Assembly: GCA_035335645.1 (NCBI GenBank)
Contig: DAOQMM010000007.1
Coordinates: 1 to 64,000 of the forward strand
DNA length: 64,000 nt
Origin: Zoogloea sp035335645
GTDB lineage: Bacteria > Pseudomonadota > Gammaproteobacteria > Burkholderiales > Rhodocyclaceae
Direction: 5' to 3'
Under the pieces are notes generated by a model that saw only the letters and a program-made list of their open reading frames with translations, was not told the DNA's origin and did no database searches. Position numbers and translations under genes: made by a program. Of the stretch, positions 37,358 to 45,179 are shown in pieces (position 1 is the stretch's first letter; every line of letters begins with the position of its first letter).

Positions 37358-38200
37358 TTAGTGGAGTTTTTCGGCGCGGAACATCACGCGGGCAATAATG
37401 TTGAGGCCCAGGACCCCGAGGGTGATCAGCAGCACGCCGGCCCAGGCCAGACGTTGCCAGTCCTCGAAGGGGCTCATGGCGAACTTGAAGATCGTCACCG
37501 GCAGGTTGGCGATCGGCTCGTTCAGATCCACGCTCCAGAACTGGTTGGACAGGGCGGTGAAGAGCAGCGGCGCGGTCTCGCCGGCGATGCGCGCAATGGC
37601 CAGCAGCACGCCGGTTACCACGCCGCTGCGGGCGGCGCGCAGGGTCACGCGGGAGATCACGATGTGCTTGGGCGCGCCCAGGGCGAAGGCCGCTTCCCGC
37701 AGGGAACCGGGCACCAGCATCAGCATGTTCTCGGTGGTGCGGATCACGATGGGCAGCACCAGCAGGGCCAGGGCGACGGCGCCGGACCAGGCCGAGAACT
37801 TGCCGGTGGTGGCGACGATCACCGCATACACGAAGAGACCGATGACGATGGACGGCGCCGACAGGAGCAGGTCGTTCACGAAGCGGGTGACGCGGCCCAG
37901 CCAGGTGTAGCGGCCGTATTCCGCCAGGTAGATGCCGGCCATGATGCCGATCGGGGCGCCGACGGCGGTCCCCAGGGCCACCAGGATCAGGCTGCCGACA
38001 ATGGCGTTGAGCAGACCGCCGGTCTCGGCGCCGGGCGGCGGCGTCATCTCGGTGAACAGGGACAGGGACAGGCCACCGAGGCCCAGCTGGAGCACGGTGA
38101 CGAGGATCCAGGCGAGCCAGAACAGGCCGAAGACCATGGCCCCCATGGAGAGGCCGAGGGCGATCTGGTTGGTGAGTTTGCGACGGGCGAGCAGGTCCAT
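37358..38200 (-). CDS. pstA: Phosphate ABC transporter permease PstA
   Basis: 280 residues with six membrane helices. 'LTEMTPPPGAETGGLLNAIV' is the hallmark segment of PstA, and the coupling 'EAA' loop is at 'LREAAFALGAPKHIVISRVT'. 'ARIAGETAPLLFTALSNQFW' is also PstA-typical. It forms the channel with PstC in the inner membrane. pstC ends 3 bases upstream and pstB starts 13 bases downstream, as expected for a pst operon. Confidence 0.96.
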   Translation of the reverse strand: MDLLARRKLTNQIALGLSMGAMVFGLFWLAWILVTVLQLGLGGLSLSLFTEMTPPPGAETGGLLNAIVGSLILVALGTAVGAPIGIMAGIYLAEYGRYTWLGRVTRFVNDLLLSAPSIVIGLFVYAVIVATTGKFSAWSGAVALALLVLPIVIRTTENMLMLVPGSLREAAFALGAPKHIVISRVTLRAARSGVVTGVLLAIARIAGETAPLLFTALSNQFWSVDLNEPIANLPVTIFKFAMSPFEDWQRLAWAGVLLITLGVLGLNIIARVMFRAEKLH

Positions 38201-38203
38201 GGA

Positions 38204-39175
38204 TCAGCGTCCTTCGTTGGCGGACAGGCGGAGCAGCAGGAGCTTGGACAGCACCAGCACGATCAGGGTGATGACGAACAGGATCAGGCCCAGCTCCATC
38301 AGCGCCGAGGTATGCAGGCCCCGCTCCGCTTCCGCGAATTCATTGGCCAGCGCCGAGGTGATGCTGTTGCCCGGCGCGAACAGCGAGGCGGTCGACAGGA
38401 AGTTGGTGTTGCCGATCACGAAGGTCACCGCCATGGTTTCCCCGAGGGCACGGCCGAGGCCCAGCATCACGCCGCCCACCACACCGTTCTTGGTGTAGGG
38501 CAGGACCACGCGGAACATCACCTCCCAGGTGGTACAGCCGAGACCGTAGGCGGACTCCTTGAGCATCGCCGGCGTCACCTCGAACACGTCGCGCATCACC
38601 GATGCGATGTAGGGAATGATCATGATCGCCAGGATGATGCCCGCACACAGCAGGCCGATGCCCAGCGACGGACCGGAGAACAGCGCGCCGAGCAGCGGAA
38701 TCTTGCCCAGGGTGGCGCCCAGGGCGGGCTCGATGTATTCGCCGAAGATGGGCGCGAAGACCAGCAGGCCCCACATGCCGAAGACGATGGACGGCACGGC
38801 GGCGAGCAGCTCGATGGCGGTGCCCAGCGGGCGGCGCAGCCACAGGGGCGACAGTTCGGTGAGGAACAGGGCGATGCCGAAGCTCACCGGCACGGCCACC
38901 ACCAGGGCGATGATCGACGACACAAGGGTGCCGTAGATGGGAATCAGGGCGCCGAACTGCTCGGCGGGCGGGTTCCATTCCGCGGTCACCAGGAAGGCCG
39001 GGCCGAAAGCGACGATGCTCGGCCACGACGCAACGGTCAGGGCCACAATGATGCCGGCCAGCAGGGCCAGGGCCAGCACCGCGAAGGTGGTCGAGATGCC
39101 GCCGAAGACCTTCGCGCCCACCTGGCTGACCGGCCGTCGCGCAGGCTGGGCGACGTCCGTCTGCGACACTTTCAT
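38204..39175 (-). CDS. pstC: Phosphate ABC transporter permease PstC
   Basis: 323 residues from the ATG at 39175, preferred because GAGG lies 9 bases upstream; an in-frame ATG at 39196 would add 7 residues. PstC landmarks: 'IVAFGPAFLVTAEWNPPAEQ', 'FGALIPIYGTLVSSIIALVV', 'ELLAAVPSIVFGMWGLLVFA', the EAA loop 'LKESAYGLGCTTWEVMFRVV' and 'GRALGETMAVTFVIGN'. Six membrane helices. It forms the heterodimeric phosphate channel with PstA. It is 107 bases after pstS. Confidence 0.96.
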   Translation of the reverse strand: MKVSQTDVAQPARRPVSQVGAKVFGGISTTFAVLALALLAGIIVALTVASWPSIVAFGPAFLVTAEWNPPAEQFGALIPIYGTLVSSIIALVVAVPVSFGIALFLTELSPLWLRRPLGTAIELLAAVPSIVFGMWGLLVFAPIFGEYIEPALGATLGKIPLLGALFSGPSLGIGLLCAGIILAIMIIPYIASVMRDVFEVTPAMLKESAYGLGCTTWEVMFRVVLPYTKNGVVGGVMLGLGRALGETMAVTFVIGNTNFLSTASLFAPGNSITSALANEFAEAERGLHTSALMELGLILFVITLIVLVLSKLLLLRLSANEGR

Positions 39176-39282
39176 GTCAATGGCCTCAGTATTCATGAAC
39201 GTGATCCCAAGGATAAGCGAATGGGGCCGGAGAGTCGCCTCGTCCGGCCCCCTGACTGGCTGTGCGAACCTTCCGGTCCGTC

Positions 39283-40323
39283 TTACTTGCCGGAGAAGAC
39301 CGCCTTGCCGGAGGCATCCTTGATGCCGGCCCAGGAGGCACGGATCAGCTTGACGGTGGATTCGGGCAGGGGCACGTAGTCCAGATCGGTGGCCAGCTTG
39401 GCACCGTTGTGGTAGGCCCACTCGAAGAACTTGAGCGCTTCACCGCCCTGAACCGGCTTGTCCTGGACCTTGTGCATCAGGATGAAGGTGGCGCCGGTGA
39501 TGGGCCAGCTGTCCTTGCCCGGCTTGTCGGTCAGGATCTCGTAGAAGGCGTTCTTGCTCCAGTCGGCGCCGGCGGCGGCGGCCTTGAAGTTCTCGTCGTC
39601 CGGCAGCACGAAGGCGCCGTCCTTGTTCTTCAGGGACGCAAAGGTCAGCTTGTTCTGCTTGGCGTAGGCGTACTCCACGTAGCCGATGGCGCCCGGCAGA
39701 CGCTGCACGAAGGCGGACACGCCTTCATTGCCCTTGCCGCCCAGGCCCAGCGGCCACTGCACGGTGGCGCCTTCCTTGACCTGGTTCTTCCAGTCGGCGC
39801 TGACCTTGGACAGGTAGTTGGTGAAGATGAAGGTGGTGCCAGAGCCGTCGGCGCGACGCACCACGCCGATGTCGCTGGCGGGCAGGTTCAGGTTGGTGTT
39901 GAGGGCGACGATGGCCGGGTCGTTCCACTTGGTGATCTTGCCCAGGTAGATGTTGGCCAGGATCTCGCCGGTCAGCTTGAGCTGGCCGGGCTGCACGCCC
40001 GGAATGTTCACCACGGGCACCACGCCACCGATCACGGTGGGAAACTGCTGCATGCCGTCCTTCTCGAGCTGCTCGGGGGACAGGGGCATGTCGGAGGCGC
40101 CGAAATCGACGGTCTTGGCGGTGATCTGCTTGATGCCGCCGGAAGAGCCGATGGACTGGTAGTTCACCTTGTTGCCGGTTGCCTTCTGGTAGGCGTCCGC
40201 CCACTTGGCGTAGACCGGGGCGGGGAAGGAAGCACCCGCGCCGGTGATGTCGGCCGCGAAGGCGGTCGAGGCGAGGACGGCACCCGCGGAAGCGAGCAGG
40301 GAACGGGTCACGGCGTTCAGCAT
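39283..40323 (-). CDS. pstS: Periplasmic phosphate-binding protein PstS
   Basis: 346 residues from the ATG at 40323, with AGGAGA upstream. The signal peptide is 'LLASAGAVLASTAFA' followed by 'DITGAGASFPAPVYAKWADA', the classic PstS mature start. Phosphate ligands lie in 'GAGASFPAP', 'VDFGASDMPLSPEQL' and 'RRADGSGTTFIFTNYLSKV'. 'SFPAPVY', 'KWNDPAI' and 'YVEYAYAKQN' are typical. It captures phosphate in the periplasm for PstCAB. It is first in the operon, behind a Pho-box promoter and a large palindrome. Confidence 0.97.
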   Translation of the reverse strand: MLNAVTRSLLASAGAVLASTAFAADITGAGASFPAPVYAKWADAYQKATGNKVNYQSIGSSGGIKQITAKTVDFGASDMPLSPEQLEKDGMQQFPTVIGGVVPVVNIPGVQPGQLKLTGEILANIYLGKITKWNDPAIVALNTNLNLPASDIGVVRRADGSGTTFIFTNYLSKVSADWKNQVKEGATVQWPLGLGGKGNEGVSAFVQRLPGAIGYVEYAYAKQNKLTFASLKNKDGAFVLPDDENFKAAAAGADWSKNAFYEILTDKPGKDSWPITGATFILMHKVQDKPVQGGEALKFFEWAYHNGAKLATDLDYVPLPESTVKLIRASWAGIKDASGKAVFSGK

Positions 40324-40420
40324 GAAGAATCTCCTGAGTCTGGGGGGTGGGATCCGGGGCAGCGGGGCGGGACGTTCTCTGTGGCACCGCACAAAACACT
40401 TGCCCTGATCTCGCGACCGA

Positions 40421-40454
40421 AGCTTAGATTTTGAATGTGACGGGATTGTGACAA
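40421..40454 (-). promoter_or_regulatory. Pho-box promoter of pstS
   Basis: On the minus strand, TTGTCAC (forward 40448-40454), 4 bp, CCGTCAC (40437-40443), 10 bp, then TAAGCT (40421-40426) as a weak -10. The 7-mers are spaced by 11 bp, as PhoB half-sites are (consensus CTGTCAT-N4-CTGTCAT), with the -10 placed 10 bp after the second repeat. Confidence 0.75.
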
Positions 40455-40464
40455 TTCACAATCC
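40443..40464. repeat. Perfect 9-bp inverted repeat overlapping the pstS Pho box
   Basis: GGATTGTGA-CAAT-TCACAATCC. One arm covers the distal PhoB half-site. It sits between divergent pstS and phoA genes and could bind a second dimeric regulator. The arms contain TGTGA/TCACA but with a 4-bp centre, not the 6 bp of a CRP site. Confidence 0.8.
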
Positions 40465-40573
40465 GGCAACGGCGTGACCGGAACACGTCCCTCGATCCCG
40501 CCCGATCGGTTGCGGCGGCGCAACACCCTATCACTTTCTGCATAGCTTCCTGCCAGAGAATTCAACGCCCCCT

Positions 40574-40607
40574 CCGTCACAGCGGCGCAACAGAGCGATG
40601 GGATTAT
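40574..40607 (+). promoter_or_regulatory. Candidate Pho-box promoter of the first alkaline phosphatase gene
   Basis: CCGTCAC (40574-40580), 4 bp, GCGCAAC (40585-40591), 10 bp, GATTAT (40602-40607, 4/6 to TATAAT). The second half-site is weak, but the spacing is the same as in the pstS promoter, and GCGCAAC resembles the third repeat upstream of the TRAP operon. Confidence 0.5.
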
Positions 40608-40653
40608 TTACATCCGGTTCCATATTTCACCCCCCGCTTTCCGGAGACTCTTC

Positions 40654-42072
40654 ATGCGACACATCAGCCTTCTGGCCGCGGCCGTTTCTGCGGCCCTACT
40701 GGCCGGCTGCGGCGGCAACAGCAGCACCCAGGAGACGCCCGCCACCAACGTCATCTTCTTCCTCGGTGACGGCATGGGCATCAACACGCTCACCGCGGCG
40801 CGCATCTACAAGGTGGGTGAAGACGGCGACCTGACCATCGACACCCTGCCCGAGACGGCCTTCGTCCGCACCTACTCCAACAACGCCCAGGTCACCGACT
40901 CGGCCCCCTCCATGGCCGCCTACATGACCGGCGTGAAGATGAACAATGAAGTCATCTCCATGTCCGCCGACACCATGGCTTTTGACGCCAGCGGCAACAA
41001 CTACCTGAGCGGCACCGACAGCACCTGTCCGGCCAGCGGCAACGGCAGCGCCGTCACCACCCTGCTGGAACTGGCCAAGAAGGCCGGCTGGAGCACCGGC
41101 GCGGTGACCACCACCCGCGTCACCCACGCCACCCCCGCGGTCACCTACTCCCACATCTGCCACCGCGACGCCGAGAACACCATCGCCGCCCAGATGGTTC
41201 CGGGCGGCAGCGGTTACAACAGCGCCCTGGGCGACGGCCTCAACGTCCTGATGGGCGGCGGCCGCCAGTTCTACCTGCCCACCGCCTCTGGCGGCAAGCG
41301 TACCGACGGCCGTGACCTGACCGCCGAGCTGGTCAAGCAGGGTTACACCTACGTCAAGAACAAGACCGAATTCGATGCCGCCGCCGCGGCCTCCACCGAC
41401 AAGCTGGTGGGCCTGTTCACCTCCAGCCACATGAGCTACGACATCGACCGCGACCCCACCGTCGAGCCCAGCCTGGCCGAGATGACCACCAAGGCCATCG
41501 ACATCCTGTCCAAGAACAAGAAGGGCTTCTTCCTGATGGTGGAAGGCGGCCGCATCGACCACGCCCTGCACGAGACCACCGCCGCCAAGGCCCTGCAGGA
41601 CACCGTGGCCTTTGACGACGCCATCCAGACCGCCCTCACCAAGATGAAGGCCGTCGATCCCACCCTGGCCAACACCCTGATCGTCGTCACCGCCGACCAC
41701 GACCACACCCTGGTGCTCAACGGCTACGCCAAGCGCACCGGCGCCACCACCGCCAGCAACCCCGGCATCCTCGGTCTGCTGAAGAACTTCGTCAGCGGCG
41801 CCAACGCCACCGACAGCGGCGGCCTGCCCTTCACCATCCTGGGCTTCGGCAACGGCGAAAACCGCCCGGCCACCCGCAGCGCCCTCACCGACGCCCAGGT
41901 CTCCGTCAAGACCTACCACCAGGAAGCCGCCGTCCCCATGGCCGCCGGCAGCGAAACCCACGGCGGCACCGACGTCTTCCTCGGCGCCATCGGCCGCGGC
42001 GCCGACAAGTTCACCGGCGTCATCACCAACACCGAAGTCTTCGGCCTGATCCGCAGCGCGGTCGGTCTGTGA
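40654..42072 (+). CDS. PhoA-type alkaline phosphatase, lipoprotein (copy 1)
   Basis: 472 residues with a lipobox (Cys at 19, 'LLAGC'), so membrane-anchored. 'NVIFFLGDGMGINTLTAARI' provides the first metal-binding Asp. 'QVTDSAPSMAAYMTG' (D82, S83) contains the phosphoserine nucleophile. 'GRIDHALHETTAAKAL' and 'LIVVTADHDHTLVLNGYA' hold the His/Asp metal ligands, and 'GSETHGGTDVFLG' the last His. It hydrolyses phosphomonoesters outside the cytoplasm using two Zn and one Mg. The second copy begins 20 bases after its stop. The promoter region has Pho-box features. Confidence 0.93.
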   Translation: MRHISLLAAAVSAALLAGCGGNSSTQETPATNVIFFLGDGMGINTLTAARIYKVGEDGDLTIDTLPETAFVRTYSNNAQVTDSAPSMAAYMTGVKMNNEVISMSADTMAFDASGNNYLSGTDSTCPASGNGSAVTTLLELAKKAGWSTGAVTTTRVTHATPAVTYSHICHRDAENTIAAQMVPGGSGYNSALGDGLNVLMGGGRQFYLPTASGGKRTDGRDLTAELVKQGYTYVKNKTEFDAAAAASTDKLVGLFTSSHMSYDIDRDPTVEPSLAEMTTKAIDILSKNKKGFFLMVEGGRIDHALHETTAAKALQDTVAFDDAIQTALTKMKAVDPTLANTLIVVTADHDHTLVLNGYAKRTGATTASNPGILGLLKNFVSGANATDSGGLPFTILGFGNGENRPATRSALTDAQVSVKTYHQEAAVPMAAGSETHGGTDVFLGAIGRGADKFTGVITNTEVFGLIRSAVGL

Positions 42073-42092
42073 GCCGCGACAGGAGCCCTTCC

Positions 42093-43502
42093 ATGAAATT
42101 CCAGATCAAGACCTGCGTCGCCGCCCTCGCCCTGGTCGGCACCACCTCCGCCTTTGCCGCCGGCGAAGCCACCAACGTCATCTTCTTCCTCGGCGACGGC
42201 ATGGGCCCCACCACCGTCACCGCCAGCCGCATCTACGAGTATGGCGAGGCCGGCAAGCTGAACATGGAGTCCCTGACCCGCACCGCGCGGATCAAGACCT
42301 ACTCCAACGACGCCCAGACCACCGACAGCGCCCCGTCCATGGCCGCCTACATGACCGGCGTCAAGATGAACAACGAAGTGCTGTCCATGAGCGCCGACAC
42401 CAAGGCCTACGCCAGCACCGCCACCAACAGCGGCTACGTCAGCGGCGCCGACAGCACCTGCCCGGCCACCGGCAACGGCACGGCCGTCACCACCCTGCTG
42501 GAGCTGTCCAAGGCCGCCGGCAAGTCCGTCGGCGCGGTGACCACCACCCGCATCACCCACGCCACCCCGGCGGCCACCTATTCCCACATCTGCCACCGGG
42601 ACGGCGAGAACGACATCGCTGCCCAGGCCGTGCCCGGCTCCGGCAAGTTCAACAGCGCCCTCGGCAGCGGCGTGGATGTGCTCCTCGGCGGCGGCTGGCG
42701 CTTCTTCAAGCCCAATACCGTCACCGGTGGCAGCCGTACCGATGGCCAGGACCTGACCGCCAAGCTGCAGACCGCGGGCTACACCTACGTGGAGACCGGC
42801 ACCGCCTTCAAGGCCGTCGATGCCACCGCCACCAGCAAGCTGGTCGGCCTCTTCAACCGCGACCACCTCAACTACGAGCTGGATCGGGTCAACAAGAGCA
42901 TCGACGAACCCAGCCTCGCCGACATGACCGAAAAGGCCATCAAGATCCTGCAGAAGAACGGCAAGGGATTCTTCCTGATGGTGGAAGGCGGCCGCATCGA
43001 CCACGCCCTGCACGGCACCAACGCCAAGCGCGCACTGGAAGACACCATCGCCTTCGACGAAGCCATCAAGCGCGCCCTGTCCCTGGTGGATCTGAAGAAC
43101 ACCCTGGTCGTCGTCACCGCCGACCACGATCACACCATGACCTTCAACGGCTACTCCCACAAGGGCAACCCCATCCTGGGCAAGGTCACCGACATCACCC
43201 AAACCACCGTCAAGAAGACCCCGGTCCTCGCCGCCGCGGCCGACGGCAAGCCCTACACCACCCTGGTGTTCGGCAACGGCGGCGGCCCCCGCAAGGCCAC
43301 CCGGGACGACCTGACCAGCGTGGACACCACCACCGACGACTACCTCCAGGAAGTCGCGGTAAACCTGGGCTCGGCCGGCACCGAAACCCACGGCGGCGGC
43401 GACGTCATGCTGTTCTCCGGCGGCGCCGGCAGCAGCGGCTTCAAGGGCACGATGGTGAACACCAAGGTGTTCGGCCTGGTGAAGTCCGCCCTCGGCCTGT
43501 AA
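42093..43502 (+). CDS. PhoA-type alkaline phosphatase, secreted (copy 2)
   Basis: 469 residues with a cleavable signal ('CVAALALVGTTSAFA') in place of the lipobox of copy 1. It is collinear with copy 1 over the whole length: 'NVIFFLGDGMGPTTVTASRI', 'QTTDSAPSMAAYMTGVKMNN' (nucleophile S79), 'GRIDHALHGTNAKRALEDTI', 'LVVVTADHDHTMTFNGYSHK' and 'TETHGGGDVMLF'. The pair arose by tandem duplication and then diverged, one anchored and one free. AGGAG precedes the ATG. A strong terminator follows. Confidence 0.93.
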   Translation: MKFQIKTCVAALALVGTTSAFAAGEATNVIFFLGDGMGPTTVTASRIYEYGEAGKLNMESLTRTARIKTYSNDAQTTDSAPSMAAYMTGVKMNNEVLSMSADTKAYASTATNSGYVSGADSTCPATGNGTAVTTLLELSKAAGKSVGAVTTTRITHATPAATYSHICHRDGENDIAAQAVPGSGKFNSALGSGVDVLLGGGWRFFKPNTVTGGSRTDGQDLTAKLQTAGYTYVETGTAFKAVDATATSKLVGLFNRDHLNYELDRVNKSIDEPSLADMTEKAIKILQKNGKGFFLMVEGGRIDHALHGTNAKRALEDTIAFDEAIKRALSLVDLKNTLVVVTADHDHTMTFNGYSHKGNPILGKVTDITQTTVKKTPVLAAAADGKPYTTLVFGNGGGPRKATRDDLTSVDTTTDDYLQEVAVNLGSAGTETHGGGDVMLFSGGAGSSGFKGTMVNTKVFGLVKSALGL

Positions 43503-43560
43503 AGCATCGATTGCCATCCGGGATCGGCCTGCTGCGTAGAAGAAGTTGGTCCCATTTCCC

Positions 43561-43591
43561 GCCCGACCCCACCGGTCGGGCGGCTTTTTTT
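43561..43591 (+). terminator. Rho-independent terminator after the second alkaline phosphatase gene
   Basis: GCCCGACC-CCACC-GGTCGGGC (9 bp counting the flanking C-G pair), then GGC and seven T residues. It ends only 18 bases before the ATG of the next gene on the same strand. Confidence 0.92.
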
Positions 43592-43609
43592 GAGACATTC
43601 CCCGTCACG

Positions 43610-44275
43610 ATGAAGAAGCTCCTCCTCGCCGCCCTCCTCGGCGCCCTCACCGCCGGCGCCCGTGCCGACGACCTGGCCCTGCGCATCGAACACGACAGCA
43701 CCGTCGTCGGTGCCGACGGCGTCACCCGCAACGTGCGCTTCGCCGAACGCCTGATCCGCCGCGACGCGCAGAGCTGGCTGGCGCGCATCCTGCCCCCCGG
43801 CGCCCACGAGGACGCCGAACACGCCGCCGGCGCCAAGGGCCACAAGCACATGGACATCGCCGCCGCCACCCGCTGGGTGGTCCGCGCCCCCGACGGCAAG
43901 CTGCGGGTGCGCCTGGTGAACGACCACGACCGGATGATCGTGGACATCGCACCCGTCGATTACGCCAACATCGGCTTCGACGGCCGCTGGAGCACCGCGG
44001 CCCAGCTCATCGACCCGGAGCAGATCCGCCAGATGAAGCCTCTTGCCCGCAGCGCCCCGGCCGGCACCCGCTGGTACGAGAGCGGCACGCCCGACGCCCG
44101 CGTGCAGGTACTGTGGGACGAAAAGGACAAGTACCCGCGACGCATCGAATCCAGCAACGCTGCCGGCACCCGCCGCAGCGTCCTCAACGCCACCCGCGAG
44201 GCCCTGCCCGCCGTGCTGCCGTGGACGCGCCTGGACGGCTACGCCCTGAAGGAATACTCCGACCTGCTCGACTAG
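43610..44275 (+). CDS. Secreted protein of unknown function next to the alkaline phosphatases
   Basis: 221 residues. The signal peptide 'MKKLLLAALLGALTAGARA' is followed by a mature domain beginning 'DDLALRIEHDSTVVGADGVT'. A His-rich loop, 'HEDAEHAAGAKGHKHMD', around residues 64-80 could bind metal. The C-terminal 'VQVLWDEKDKYPRRIESSN' resembles beta-strand repeats of lipoprotein-carrier-like folds, but I cannot name a family. It starts 18 bases past a strong terminator and has no good ribosome-binding site, so its expression is puzzling: read-through, or a start within the terminator region. Periplasmic location is likely. Confidence 0.65.
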   Translation: MKKLLLAALLGALTAGARADDLALRIEHDSTVVGADGVTRNVRFAERLIRRDAQSWLARILPPGAHEDAEHAAGAKGHKHMDIAAATRWVVRAPDGKLRVRLVNDHDRMIVDIAPVDYANIGFDGRWSTAAQLIDPEQIRQMKPLARSAPAGTRWYESGTPDARVQVLWDEKDKYPRRIESSNAAGTRRSVLNATREALPAVLPWTRLDGYALKEYSDLLD

Positions 44276-44302
44276 GACCGGCGCCGCCGCCCGAGGCGCC
44301 CC

Positions 44303-44322
44303 CTGTCACGAATCTGTCACAC
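44303..44322 (+). promoter_or_regulatory. Pho box upstream of the cyclic-nucleotide-binding protein gene
   Basis: CTGTCAC (44303-44309)-GAAT-CTGTCAC (44314-44320): two identical 7-mers spaced by 11 bp, the best Pho-box match in the window (consensus CTGTCAT-N4-CTGTCAT). No good -10 sits at the expected position (44331-44336 is CCCCGG), so either the promoter uses a poor -10 or PhoB acts differently here. Confidence 0.75.
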
Positions 44323-44380
44323 CCCTGGAACCCCGGCGCCGCACCATGGCGTGGAATCCATCCGTCTGCAAGGTGTCCCC

Positions 44381-44755
44381 ATGGTCTTCTTCGAACTCTT
44401 CTCCAACGCCCCCGACATCGTCCGCGTCCCTGCCGGGAAGGCCCTCTTCCACGAAGGTGAAGAAGGCTGCTGCATGTTCGTGCTGACCATCGGCAGCGCC
44501 GAGGTCTATGTGAAGAACCGCCGGGTCGAGCTCCTTGTGCCGGGCAACATGGTCGGCGAGCTGGCCCTGGTCACCCGCGGCCCCCGCACGGCCACCGTCC
44601 TCGCCCTGGAAGACAGCGAGTTCGTGTCCATCGACGAGGACCGCTTCAACTATCTGGTCCAGCACACGCCCTTCTTCGCCCTCAACGTCATGCGCCTGCT
44701 GGCCGAGCGCCTGGCTGCGGCGTCCAGTGCCCTGCCGGCGGTGGAGGACGTCTGA
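44381..44755 (+). CDS. Stand-alone cyclic-nucleotide-binding-domain protein
   Basis: 124 residues from the ATG at 44381 with AAGGTG 7 bases upstream. It is a single cNMP-binding beta-roll: 'IVRVPAGKALFHEGEEGCCM', 'FVLTIGSAEVYVKNRRVELL' and 'PGNMVGELALVTRGPRTATV'. The phosphate-binding cassette is 'GELALVTRGPRTATV', with the R in the cNMP-contact position. There is no HTH, kinase or channel domain, so it may act as a free regulatory subunit. It is preceded by a near-perfect Pho box, which suggests phosphate-responsive expression. Confidence 0.82.
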   Translation: MVFFELFSNAPDIVRVPAGKALFHEGEEGCCMFVLTIGSAEVYVKNRRVELLVPGNMVGELALVTRGPRTATVLALEDSEFVSIDEDRFNYLVQHTPFFALNVMRLLAERLAAASSALPAVEDV

Positions 44756-44765
44756 CCCGCGGGCC

Positions 44766-44972
44766 TCAGCGCGGACCGGCGTTCCCGTCCGGTGCAAACT
44801 CCCCGCACCAGGAAAAGCTTGTCACCGCCGGAAAGCGCCAGGTGTGGTGCTCCGCCGGGTGCTCGCCGGCAAAGGATGGTGGGTAGCGGTGGCAGGTGCC
44901 GCTGGTGGCCCCATTGCTCTGAAAGTACGCGCACTCGGCGCAGGTGGGATGGTTCAGTCGGGGATCGGACAT
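44766..44972 (-). CDS. 68-residue four-cysteine protein of unknown function
   Basis: Small protein from the ATG at 44972. It contains C-x-x-C ('PTCAECAYFQSNGATSGTC') with a third Cys 13 residues later and a fourth in 'VTSFSWCGEFAPD'. This spacing suggests a zinc or iron-sulfur site. Aromatic residues flank the cysteines, as in conserved small metal-binding proteins. It is convergent with the cyclic-nucleotide-binding gene. A minus-strand promoter with a Pho half-site (45031-45053) lies about 60 bases upstream. No ribosome-binding site is evident. The longer frame extending upstream is not protein-like. Confidence 0.65.
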   Translation of the reverse strand: MSDPRLNHPTCAECAYFQSNGATSGTCHRYPPSFAGEHPAEHHTWRFPAVTSFSWCGEFAPDGNAGPR

Positions 44973-45030
44973 GGTCGGGTCGGGAAAATGTTGATCGCGG
45001 CCGTCGCCGCGGCGATAACGCTGCCGCTCC

Positions 45031-45053
45031 ATTATGAGGGCCCGATGTGACAG
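45031..45053 (-). promoter_or_regulatory. Candidate phosphate-responsive promoter for the four-cysteine protein
   Basis: On the minus strand, CTGTCAC (forward GTGACAG 45047-45053), 10 bp, then CATAAT (forward ATTATG 45031-45036, 5/6 to TATAAT). The half-site and its distance from the -10 match the pstS promoter; the partner half-site 11 bp further upstream is weak (3/7). Confidence 0.45.
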
Positions 45054-45082
45054 AAATTCGGCACTGCAGCATCGCCACATCA

Positions 45083-45127
45083 CCGTAACGCGCCCGTCAC
45101 CCGGCCGCAACATGGCGCCGCTATCGT
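45083..45127 (+). promoter_or_regulatory. Triple Pho-like repeat and -10 upstream of the TRAP operon
   Basis: CCGTAAC (45083-45089), CCGTCAC (45094-45100) and CCGCAAC (45105-45111) are each 11 bp apart. Ten bp later comes TATCGT (45122-45127, 4/6 to TATAAT). The spacing of the last repeat to the -10 is the same as at pstS and phoA. Confidence 0.55.
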
Positions 45128-45179
45128 CGCGGCATTTCCGCACGGCCGGCCCCGACCGGCGCCGCCCCGAACCGTCGCC

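Noticed and set aside
40443..40464. CRP-type site (TGTGA/TCACA)
   Set aside because: The centre is 4 bp where CRP needs 6 bp; kept only as an unassigned palindrome.
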